Of a DNA stretch of 11,911 nt, positions 1-6,133 are shown piece by piece (position 1 is the stretch's first letter; every line of letters begins with the position of its first letter). A model generated the notes under the pieces. It saw nothing but the letters and a program-made list of their open reading frames with translations. It had not been told where the DNA came from and did not search any database. The translations under genes were made by a program, and so were the position numbers. The stretch comes from Rhodospirillales bacterium (GTDB taxonomy: Bacteria; Pseudomonadota; Alphaproteobacteria; Geminicoccales; Geminicoccaceae), in contig SLRI01000455.1 of assembly GCA_007131045.1 (NCBI GenBank), positions 1 to 11,911 on the forward strand, written 5' to 3'.

Positions 1-954
1 CTGATCCAGAGCTGGGGCTTTACCGGCGACGACGTCCTGATCCACGCGCTGCCGCTCTTTCACACCCACGGCCTGTTCGTCGCCCTCGACGTCTGCCTCG
101 CCACGGGGGCCAAGATCATCCTACTGCCCAGGTTCGATGCCGATCAGGTGATCGACCTCATGCGCGATGCAACCGTGCTCATGGGGGTGCCCACCTTCTA
201 CACTCGCCTGCTCGCCAACCCGCGGCTCGACCGCACGACAACGGCGAACATGCGCCTCTTCATCTCGGGCTCGGCCCCATTGCTCGCCGAGACCCACGAG
301 CGCTTCACCGCGCGCACCGGCCACGCCATCCTCGAGCGCTACGGCATGACCGAGACCGGCATGAACACCTCCAACCCGCTCGACGGCGAACGGCGCCCCG
401 GCAGCGTCGGCCTGCCCTTGCCCGGCGTCGAGGTCCGGGTCGTGGACAAGGACGGCACGCCCGTGTGCCCGAACGAGATCGGCGGCATCGAGGTCAAGGG
501 CCCCAACGTCTTCACCGGCTACTGGCGCCTGCCGGAGAAGACGAAGAGCGAGTTCCGCGACGACGGCTTCTTCATCACCGGCGATCTCGGGACGATGAGC
601 GAGGACGGCTACCTCAGCATCGTCGGCCGCGACAAGGACCTCATCATCTCCGGCGGTTTCAACGTCTACCCCAAGGAGATCGAGGACGTCCTCAACGACC
701 AGGACGGCATCGCCGAATCCGCCGTGATCGGCGTCCCCCACCCCGATTTCGGCGAGGCGGTCGTCGCCGTCATCGTCCCGCGCGAGCCGACCGACCCGCC
801 CGACGAAAAAGCCGTCATCGCCGCCACCCGCGACGCGCTCGCCGCCTACAAGCGGCCCAAGCGGGTGATGATCACCGACGCCCTGCCGCGCAACACCATG
901 GGCAAGGTGCAGAAAAGCGAGCTGCGCAAGCTGCATCAAGGGTTGTTCGGGTAG
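1..954 (+). CDS. matB: Malonyl-CoA (or methylmalonyl-CoA) synthetase, MatB-like, 3' part only
   Basis: This is the C-terminal 317 residues of an ANL-superfamily acyl-CoA synthetase. The N-terminal third, with the Thr/Ser/Gly-rich P-loop, lies left of the window. The frame is open from base 1 and ends at TAG 952-954. Visible motifs, numbered from the first residue in the window, are YGMTET (114-119, adenylate binding), TGDLG (193-197), GRDKD (209-213, the hinge before the C-terminal domain), GGFNVYPKEIE (218-228) and NTMGKVQK with the catalytic lysine near 302. The stretches HALPLFHTHGLF, TVLMGVPTFYTRLL and YGMTETGMNTSNP are typical of MatB, which makes malonyl-CoA from malonate, ATP and CoA in the cytoplasm. 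Methylmalonate is an equally possible substrate, since many MatB enzymes accept both. No MatA decarboxylase or MatC transporter is visible. The family call is very secure and the exact substrate is not. Confidence 0.93.
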   Translation: MIQSWGFTGDDVLIHALPLFHTHGLFVALDVCLATGAKIILLPRFDADQVIDLMRDATVLMGVPTFYTRLLANPRLDRTTTANMRLFISGSAPLLAETHERFTARTGHAILERYGMTETGMNTSNPLDGERRPGSVGLPLPGVEVRVVDKDGTPVCPNEIGGIEVKGPNVFTGYWRLPEKTKSEFRDDGFFITGDLGTMSEDGYLSIVGRDKDLIISGGFNVYPKEIEDVLNDQDGIAESAVIGVPHPDFGEAVVAVIVPREPTDPPDEKAVIAATRDALAAYKRPKRVMITDALPRNTMGKVQKSELRKLHQGLFG

Positions 955-972
955 CAGAAAAGAACAAGAAGA

Positions 973-995
973 ACGGGGAGGCGGCGCCTCCCCGT
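973..995. terminator. Perfect 11-bp hairpin after matB (possible terminator without U-tract)
   Basis: The arms ACGGGGAGGCG and CGCCTCCCCGT pair perfectly around one central base (984), starting 18 nt after the matB stop codon. A purine-rich AAAAGAACAAGAAGA stretch precedes it. No T-run follows on the + strand, so a classical intrinsic terminator is not shown. Read on the - strand, the hairpin would be followed by a pyrimidine-rich tract. It may end or attenuate matB transcription, or protect the mRNA 3' end. Confidence 0.45.
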
Positions 996-1008
996 AGGCC
1001 CCTCCGTT

Positions 1009-1047
1009 ACTTTGTGCCGGCGCTCGTGCGGGGCGACAGCGCAAAGT
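1009..1047 (+). other. Imperfect 9-bp stem-loop in the amidase leader
   Basis: ACTTTGTGC (1009-1017) can pair with GCGCAAAGT (1039-1047) using one G-U pair, leaving a 21-nt loop. It is the middle one of three consecutive stems between matB and the amidase gene. Alone it could be chance. Its position between two perfect dyads makes a structured leader worth considering. Confidence 0.3.
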
Positions 1048-1058
1048 TCCGTTGGAGT

Positions 1059-1081
1059 GTGGGGAAGATCATCTTCCCCAC
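1059..1081. promoter_or_regulatory. Perfect 23-bp inverted repeat upstream of the amidase (operator or hairpin)
   Basis: GTGGGGAAGAT (1059-1069) and ATCTTCCCCAC (1071-1081) are exact reverse complements around the single base C1070. The repeat ends 39 nt before the amidase ATG. A compact, nearly spacer-free dyad at this distance resembles the operator of a dimeric regulator. As RNA it would need a few central bases to open to form the loop. No T-run follows, so it is not a standard terminator. No regulator gene is visible nearby, so the ligand and protein are unknown. Confidence 0.45.
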
Positions 1082-1120
1082 GTACTTGCTTGGCAAAACG
1101 CACGAGCGAAAGGTGACAGG

Positions 1121-2494
1121 ATGGTGGATGTGGAAACGCTGGCCGGGTGGTCGGCGGTGGCGATCGGGCGGGCGCTGGCTTCGGGCGGGGCCGATCCGGT
1201 AGAGTTCGCCGAGCATTGCCTGGCGAAGATCGCCGCCGATCCCGAGCCCGTCTTCATCACCGTGACCGAGGATCGGGCGCTCGCCGAAGCCAGGGCGGCG
1301 CGAGAGCGGCTGCGGGCCGGACGGCCGCTCTCACCCCTCGACGGCGTGCCGATCGCCTGGAAGGACCTGGTCGACATCGCCGGCACGCCCACCACGGCCG
1401 CCTCGGCCCTCTATCGCGACATCCCGCCCAAGACCGCGGACGCACCCGTCGCAGCATTCGCCAAAGCCGCGGGCATGGTCTGCCTCGGCAAGCTCAACCT
1501 CACCGAGTTCGCCTATTCGGGCCTCGGCCTCAACCCGCATTTCGGCACCCCCGCCAACGCCCACGGCCGCTCCGTCCGGCGCGCCCCCGGCGGCTCGTCC
1601 TCGGGCTCGGCCGTGGCCGTGGCCTCCGGCCTGGTACCCGTCGCCATCGGCACGGATACCGGCGGCTCGGTGCGAGTGCCGGCGAGCTTCAACGGGCTCG
1701 TCGGCCTGAAGCCCAGCTATGGGCGGATCGACAAGACCGGTGTCTTCGACCTGTCACCCAATCTCGACAGCGTCGGGCTCTTCACCCGCACGGTCGAGGA
1801 CTGCGTCGCCGTCGACATGGTGCTGCGCGGTGCCGTGACGAGCGAGGTTCGCCGCCGGGCACTCGGCGGCACACGGCTGGTCGTGCCGAGCGGAATCTTC
1901 ACCGAAGACGTGGATGCGCCGGTGTCTGCAGCCTTCGAGGCGGCGCTCGAAGCCCTGGCCGCCCGAGGTGCGCTGATCGAGCGCCGCCCGGTCGCACCCC
2001 TGGACCGCTTCGCCGAGCTCACGGCGACACATGGCTCGCTGGTCGCCGCCGAAGCCTACCGAACCCACCATCTGCTCATCGACGGTCCCGAGGTCGAGCG
2101 GATCGACCGCCGGGTCACTGCCCGCATTCTCGGCGGCAAGCGAATGACAGGGTTAGACGTCTTGACCCTGGTGGCTGCCCGAATCGAGCTCGAAAGAGAC
2201 CTTCGGGCGCTTCTCGGCGACGGCTTGCTGGTCATGCCGACAACACCGCATACGGCACCGGCGATCGCCCCGCTCGAGGCCGACGACGACCTGTTCCACC
2301 AGGTCAATCTGCGCACGCTGCGCAACACCATGTCCGCCAACTTCCTCGCCATGTGCGGCCTCGCCTTGCCCTCGGGCCACGACCCGGACGGCATGCCCAC
2401 GAGCCTCATGGTGCTCGCACCGGGGGGCGAGGACGACCGGCTGCTCGGCCACGGGCTCGAGATCGAGCGGGCGCTGGCACCGATCGTCGGCTGA
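1121..2494 (+). CDS. Amidase signature family hydrolase
   Basis: A complete 457-residue cytoplasmic amidase-signature enzyme that hydrolyses a carboxamide to acid plus ammonia or an amine. The Ser-cis-Ser-Lys triad is intact. The lysine is K81 in AWKDLVD, the bridging serine is S159 in APGGSSSGS, and the nucleophile is S183 in GTDTGGSVRVPAS. The 24-residue spacing between the two serines equals that of FAAH, GatA and malonamidase E2. Length is normal for the family, slightly shorter than GatA. The start at ATG 1121 is chosen because AAGGTG lies at 1110-1115, 5 nt upstream. A TTG at 1052 in frame would give 480 residues but starts just before the inverted repeat and has no ribosome site. It lies 166 nt after matB on the same strand, so a malonyl-amide-type substrate can be imagined but is not shown. 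It is not GatA by context, since gatB and gatC are absent. Confidence 0.9.
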   Translation: MVDVETLAGWSAVAIGRALASGGADPVEFAEHCLAKIAADPEPVFITVTEDRALAEARAARERLRAGRPLSPLDGVPIAWKDLVDIAGTPTTAASALYRDIPPKTADAPVAAFAKAAGMVCLGKLNLTEFAYSGLGLNPHFGTPANAHGRSVRRAPGGSSSGSAVAVASGLVPVAIGTDTGGSVRVPASFNGLVGLKPSYGRIDKTGVFDLSPNLDSVGLFTRTVEDCVAVDMVLRGAVTSEVRRRALGGTRLVVPSGIFTEDVDAPVSAAFEAALEALAARGALIERRPVAPLDRFAELTATHGSLVAAEAYRTHHLLIDGPEVERIDRRVTARILGGKRMTGLDVLTLVAARIELERDLRALLGDGLLVMPTTPHTAPAIAPLEADDDLFHQVNLRTLRNTMSANFLAMCGLALPSGHDPDGMPTSLMVLAPGGEDDRLLGHGLEIERALAPIVG

Positions 2495-2654
2495 GCCGCA
2501 TGGCGATTTCTTCGGGAACCTTCTTTCTGACAAAGCTGTCATGTGGGGCAGGCTGGCGCAGAACCGGCTGTTCGGGGCGGTCGCGGTACCCACGCCCGGG
2601 TCCCGCCGCACGGGCCGCCACAACGGTTGCCCGAACATGATGAGGAGAAAACGA

Positions 2655-2795
2655 ATGTGGATGGAGAAATTCGGTCTGCGCAGCGCCATGCTGCTCGTCG
2701 GTGTCGTGCTGATGACTGGCATGCTCGCGGCTTGCGACGATCCGGATGGTGCCGGCGGTGACCCGGGCGGTCAGCCGGCTATTCCGACGGATTGA
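2655..2795 (+). CDS. Small lipoprotein of unknown function (46 aa)
   Basis: This short gene encodes an n-region with K5 and R9, a hydrophobic core at about 10-23, and the lipobox LAAC with the lipidated cysteine at C27. Only about 19 residues would remain after cleavage, acidic and rich in Gly, Pro and Asp. Asp at +2 after the cysteine is the inner-membrane retention signal in E. coli, but the rule is less certain in other groups. The start at ATG 2655 is set by AGGAGA at 2643-2648, 6 nt upstream. In-frame ATGs at 2637 and 2640 would add MMRRKR but lack a ribosome site. It lies 160 nt after the amidase and is probably separately transcribed. Size recalls entericidin-type toxins or antidotes, but the sequence does not resemble them closely, so no function is assigned. 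Confidence 0.7.
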   Translation: MWMEKFGLRSAMLLVGVVLMTGMLAACDDPDGAGGDPGGQPAIPTD

Positions 2796-2884
2796 GGCCT
2801 GAACGCTCCTCGGGGTTCGCTGGACCGCTAGGCACTTTGCCGCTGGCGGCCGGTCGGGGGAGGCCCCGGGGGGCGGCGGCTCGA

Positions 2885-2923
2885 GCGGGCGGGGGCGGTC
2901 TCGTGGACGAGCGGCCCGCCCGC
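2885..2923. terminator. GC-rich dyad between convergent genes (possible bidirectional terminator)
   Basis: GCGGGCGGG (2885-2893) pairs exactly with CCCGCCCGC (2915-2923). Inside the 21-nt loop, CTCG (2900-2903) and CGAG (2908-2911) can stack a second small stem around TGGA. It sits in the 193-nt gap between the + strand lipoprotein gene and the 3' end of the - strand exonuclease gene, where a shared terminator is expected. No U-tract is present on either side, so termination is inferred from position and stability only. Confidence 0.4.
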
Positions 2924-2980
2924 CATCCGAGCCCATCCTCGCGCATCCGGGCCCATCCAGCCCCATCGGGGCCCATCCGG
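2921..2980. repeat. Six tandem copies of a 10-bp repeat, consensus GCCCATCCGG
   Basis: Six consecutive decamers fill 2921-2980: CGCCATCCGA, GCCCATCCTC, GCGCATCCGG, GCCCATCCAG, CCCCATCGGG and GCCCATCCGG. The core CATC (positions 4-7 of each unit) is invariant. The array ends 8 nt before the stop codon of the exonuclease gene and overlaps the right arm of the dyad at 2885-2923. The 10-bp period is not a multiple of three and no gene is supported here, so the repeat is non-coding. Slipped-strand expansion is the simplest origin. Confidence 0.85.
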
Positions 2981-2988
2981 GCAGAGCT

Positions 2989-5130
2989 TCAGTACTTGCC
3001 CTGGGCCCGGCGGATCGCGGCCTGTTTTTCCGAGATCTCGATCGCTTCGCGCAGCGTGGCCACACCGCCGGCCTCGAGCAGATCGATGAGCCGCAAGAAG
3101 GTGAGGCCGGTAGCCAGACTGTCGCCGAGCGCCGTGTGACGCTCCTCGGCGGCGATCTTGATGGCGAAGCGTTCGGCCAGCGCGTCGAGGGTCAGGCTCT
3201 CGTCGGCGCCGAAGACCGCGGCGGCCAGAAGCACGGTGTCGAGCACCGGATTATTGAAGCTGCAGCCGGCTTCCTGCTGCTTGAGCGTCAGGAACTTCAT
3301 GTCGAAGGCGGCGTTGTGGGCGACCAGGACGGCGTCGCCGACGAAACGGTGAAAACGCGGCAGCACCGTGGTCACCGGGTCGGCGCTTGCGACCATCGCA
3401 TCGGTGATGCCGTGCACCTCGGAGCTGACCCTGGGGATGGCGCGGCCCGGGTGGATCAGGCTGTCGAAGATCTCGCCGCGCAGCATCCGGCCATTGACGA
3501 TCCTGACCCCTGCGATCTGCACCATCTGATCGCCCTTCGAGGGCTCGAGCCCGGTGGTCTCGGTGTCGAACACGACATAAGTGAGATCACGAAGCGGGGT
3601 CTCGGCCAAGGAATCCCGCTCGATCCGGGCGAACAGGTCGAAATCGTAGAACTCGGGCCGGGCTTCGAGGCGCACCCCGCCCTGCGCCCTGGCGGTATCG
3701 AAGGCGACCGTGACCAAAGGCAAGCGAAGGCGCGAGCGGCCGTCGCCCGCGGGCTCGCACCAGATCTCGGTCTTGTGGCGGTTGAGCACGTCGGTACCGG
3801 TCATGGCGCCCAGGCTGTCGTCGAGCCGCTCGTCGAGCCAGGTCTCGAGCGCCCGCACGGTCACCGGCTCGCCCTGCCAGGCGAGGTCGAGATCGGCGCG
3901 CCGCTCGCGGCCGGTGATACGCAGCTCGAACTGCTCGACCCTGGCGAAGACGGACGTGCGATTGAGCAGCCGGTCGACCAGGTCGACGATGGCGGCGCTG
4001 TCGCAGTGCAACCAGACATCGTCGCCGGCGATGTCGACCCGGATCTCGCGGCCTTCCGAGCGACGTTCGCGGATCAGCTCCAGGAGGGTCTTGGCGAAGA
4101 CCTGGGTCATCGGCCAAGCCGAGGAGAGGAGGTCGGAGGAGATCTGGTCGAGGCGGTCGAGCCGCTCGGCCAGCGCCCGGCCGTCCTCCTCGAAGGTCGC
4201 CTTGGCCGCCGCCTTCTCCTCGGCGTCGATCTCGCCCTCCATGGTCAAGAGGTCGCCGACCATGGCGAGATTGGCGATCCGCTGGCGCATGTCCGAGGTG
4301 ACGTCGTGGAGCATCCGGTCGCGCCAGATGCCGGCGGCGAGTTCGTCGGTCACGTCCTCGAAGATGACGACATAGCCCCTGGGCGTCTCGTTCGCCTCGC
4401 CGCCGTCGCGGCCCAGGGTGAGCGATACCCTTCCCTTGAGCGTGTAGTTGCCGCTGCGGGTCGCGGCGATGACCAGGACGGCCAGACCGTCCGGGTGGTC
4501 GATGTGCCGCCCGGTGCGAAAGCGGTTCTCCAGGCGGGTCAACGCGTGGCGGAAGGACTGCTCGGTGACGACCCCGAAGAACGAGCGCCCGAGGCCGATA
4601 TCGCCCGCGACGTGGAGGATCTCCAGGGCGCGCTGGTTGTAGAGCAGCACCTCGTGCCGGCGGTTGCAGATGACCACGCCCTGCTGCAGGTCGCGCAGGA
4701 TGGTGGCGAGGTACTGCTTTTGCTGCTCACTCTCGGCGGTGGCCGCGGCGATCGTGCGATCGACCTCGCGCCGGGTTTCACTCAGATTCGTGGTGATCTC
4801 GCGCACCGCGGGCTCGAGGAAGCCCAGATAGCGGGCGGTGCCGCTCTTGATGTCGCCCTCGGCCTTGGCGTGGGCAGCGGCCTTGAGGTGGTTGCAGATG
4901 GCCAGGATGGGCTTGGCGACGTGCTCGTCGAACTTGAGCCAGGTCCAGATGGTCAGCGCCAGGAGCACCCCGATGCAGGCGCCACCCATGAGGACCAGGT
5001 CGTCGATCGGCAAGGCGCGCTCGGTGCGGCCGAGATAGACCATGGCCGCCACGATCGCCGCACTGCCGCCGAGCGCGATCAGCGCGAAGAAGAGAAAGAT
5101 TCGCAGCCGCAGGCTCAACCGATCGAGCAA
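2989..5130 (-). CDS. Membrane PAS/histidine-kinase-like sensor fused to a DnaQ-type 3'-5' exonuclease
   Basis: A 713-residue fusion protein. Order: TM1 (about 11-33), a short loop, TM2 (about 46-65), a linker and probable coiled coil (about 105-145), a PAS-like domain (about 140-265), a DHp-like segment (about 268-335), a remnant HATPase region (about 370-472), and a DEDDh exonuclease (about 516-685). The exonuclease motifs are intact: FDTET (D522, E524), HNAAFD (D610) and RHTALGD (H665, D670). The kinase part is degenerate. Where an H-box would read THELRxP it reads TSDMRQR, placing S279 at the histidine and R284 at the proline. The N- and G-boxes are also poor, so autokinase activity is doubtful. 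The exonuclease probably cleaves DNA, RNA or short oligonucleotides at the inner membrane face. The TTG start is 4 nt after the response-regulator stop. Similar nucleases occur next to ActP-like symporters and DUF294 genes in other proteobacteria; their role is unknown. Confidence 0.88.
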   Translation of the reverse strand: MLDRLSLRLRIFLFFALIALGGSAAIVAAMVYLGRTERALPIDDLVLMGGACIGVLLALTIWTWLKFDEHVAKPILAICNHLKAAAHAKAEGDIKSGTARYLGFLEPAVREITTNLSETRREVDRTIAAATAESEQQKQYLATILRDLQQGVVICNRRHEVLLYNQRALEILHVAGDIGLGRSFFGVVTEQSFRHALTRLENRFRTGRHIDHPDGLAVLVIAATRSGNYTLKGRVSLTLGRDGGEANETPRGYVVIFEDVTDELAAGIWRDRMLHDVTSDMRQRIANLAMVGDLLTMEGEIDAEEKAAAKATFEEDGRALAERLDRLDQISSDLLSSAWPMTQVFAKTLLELIRERRSEGREIRVDIAGDDVWLHCDSAAIVDLVDRLLNRTSVFARVEQFELRITGRERRADLDLAWQGEPVTVRALETWLDERLDDSLGAMTGTDVLNRHKTEIWCEPAGDGRSRLRLPLVTVAFDTARAQGGVRLEARPEFYDFDLFARIERDSLAETPLRDLTYVVFDTETTGLEPSKGDQMVQIAGVRIVNGRMLRGEIFDSLIHPGRAIPRVSSEVHGITDAMVASADPVTTVLPRFHRFVGDAVLVAHNAAFDMKFLTLKQQEAGCSFNNPVLDTVLLAAAVFGADESLTLDALAERFAIKIAAEERHTALGDSLATGLTFLRLIDLLEAGGVATLREAIEISEKQAAIRRAQGKY

Positions 5131-5134
5131 CGGC

Positions 5135-5530
5135 TCAGCCCTCCGGCTCTGCTGCGGGCTCGCCGTCGAGGAGGCCGCGCACGGTGTCCCTGAGCTCGTC
5201 CATCGAGAACGGCTTGGTGAGGTAGGCATCGGCGCCCAGCGCCATGCCCTTCTCGATCTCGATCGCCCGGCTCTTGGCCGACAGCATGACGACCTTGATC
5301 CCCGCCCGCGCCGGGTTCTTCTTGATCGTCTCGCAGATCTCGTAGCCGTCCCGGCCACCGACCATGACGTCGAGGATCACCAGATCGGGCGGCTCGGCCT
5401 CGATCGACGCCACCGCCTCGTCGCCGTCGGCCGCGGTGCGCACGGAAAAGCCGACATTGCCCAAGAGGCGCTTGAGGTAGAGACGGATGCCGGGCTCGTC
5501 GTCGACGACGAGGATGCTTTGCTTCGGCAT
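5135..5530 (-). CDS. Single-domain response regulator (receiver only)
   Basis: A 131-residue CheY-like receiver with no output domain. The acidic pocket is D10-D11 in VVDDEPG. The phosphoacceptor is D54 in LVILDVMVGG, the switch serine is S84 in VVMLSAKS, and the invariant lysine is K106 in LTKPFS. All key residues are present, so it should accept phosphate. The start ATG 5530 has GGGAG 8 nt upstream. The stop is 4 nt before the TTG of the sensor/exonuclease fusion, so the two are very likely made together. Because that sensor-like protein has a degenerate H-box, the phosphate may come from another kinase. The receiver may act by binding a partner, possibly the fusion protein or the DUF294 enzyme. 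The acidic tail after residue 122 (DGEPAAEPEG) is probably disordered. Classification is firm and the partner is inferred. Confidence 0.93.
   Translation of the reverse strand: MPKQSILVVDDEPGIRLYLKRLLGNVGFSVRTAADGDEAVASIEAEPPDLVILDVMVGGRDGYEICETIKKNPARAGIKVVMLSAKSRAIEIEKGMALGADAYLTKPFSMDELRDTVRGLLDGEPAAEPEG
5139..5144 (-). promoter_or_regulatory. Ribosome binding site that fixes the TTG start of the exonuclease fusion
   Basis: On the - strand GGAGGG lies immediately before the response-regulator stop TGA (5137-5135) and 8 nt before TTG at 5130-5128. It is the only good ribosome site near the point where the hydrophobic N-terminus begins, so the rare TTG start is preferred. The overlap with the end of the upstream gene suggests translational coupling. 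Confidence 0.65.
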
Positions 5531-5567
5531 GGTTTCTGCTCCCTGTTCATCGTATTTTTTTCCTCGG

Positions 5568-6113
5568 TCAGGCTGGGCCGTTCGGCCTTCTGTGCTCGGG
5601 GGCGCAGGCGACGCGGCGGATCGGATCGTCGGGCTCCAGGCTCACCCAATTCGGATCGATCGGCCGGCCGTCCTCGCCCACGGCGAAACCGCGGTCGATA
5701 TCGGCACGGCGCGGGGCTTGGCAGTCGTAGAGCTGCCGCGTGGTGGCGGTCGGATACCAGCGGGTGACGAGGTGGACGGTCGCCATGACCATCTCGTCGA
5801 CCGCCGGGTGGCGCCGGATCTCGCTGGTATCGACCGCGACGAAGCGGTCGGCCTTCGGGACCAGATAGGTCCAGGGCTGAAGCATGTTGCGCGAGGTGTA
5901 GCGCTCGGCGACCACCACGTGGTCGGGCAGCTCGGCCGCGGTACGCTCGGCCCAGGCATAGTCGGCCCAGATGTGAAAGCCGAGCATGCCGGCGCCGGCC
6001 ACCGCCGGCAGCAGCCAGCCGGGCATCGGCCGGCGCAGCGCGCGAAAGGCGACGAAAACGACGCAGGCAGCGCCGACGCCGACCATCAGCGTGCCGACCA
6101 GGGTCCAGATCAT
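5568..6113 (-). CDS. Two-TM membrane protein of unknown function
   Basis: A 181-residue protein that I do not recognise as a named family. Residues 4-26 and about 33-52 are hydrophobic and probably form a membrane hairpin with the basic turn RALRRP (24-29). This would place most of the rest, about 53-181, on the same side as the N-terminus. The soluble part has no obvious catalytic motif. Notable segments are YTSRNMLQPWTYLVPKADRFVAVDTSEIRRH split around 72-102, and cysteines C131 and C170. The gene is tightly packed in the operon, 20 nt after the DUF294 stop and 37 nt before the response regulator. A weak GGA-containing ribosome site precedes ATG 6113. Its position between two signalling genes suggests a role in the same module, perhaps as a membrane anchor or sensor, but this rests on context alone. 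Confidence 0.8.
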   Translation of the reverse strand: MIWTLVGTLMVGVGAACVVFVAFRALRRPMPGWLLPAVAGAGMLGFHIWADYAWAERTAAELPDHVVVAERYTSRNMLQPWTYLVPKADRFVAVDTSEIRRHPAVDEMVMATVHLVTRWYPTATTRQLYDCQAPRRADIDRGFAVGEDGRPIDPNWVSLEPDDPIRRVACAPEHRRPNGPA

Positions 6114-6133
6114 GGCAGGGTCCAGATCACCGC

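Noticed and set aside
1052..1120. Upstream TTG start giving a 480-residue amidase
   Set aside because: No ribosome site, and the added segment would translate through the perfect inverted repeat. ATG 1121 has a good ribosome site and fits the family N-terminus.
2541..2654. Upstream starts for the small lipoprotein (ATG 2541, 2637 or 2640)
   Set aside because: The 2541 start would place 38 unrelated residues before the signal peptide, and the others lack a ribosome site, whereas ATG 2655 has AGGAGA at proper spacing.
2921..2980. CRISPR-like array
   Set aside because: Units are only 10 bp with no spacers between them and no cas genes; it is a simple tandem repeat.
5047..5130. Merging the receiver and the sensor/exonuclease into one frameshifted hybrid kinase gene
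   Set aside because: Each has its own ribosome site, stop and intact ends; the junction is a normal 4-nt intergenic gap, so no frameshift needs to be assumed.
3136..5193. Long + strand open frame (685 codons) opposite the exonuclease fusion
   Set aside because: It is rich in Gly, Asp, Val, Arg and His with no domain pattern, and lies antisense to a gene with clear motifs. Long antisense frames are expected in GC-rich DNA.
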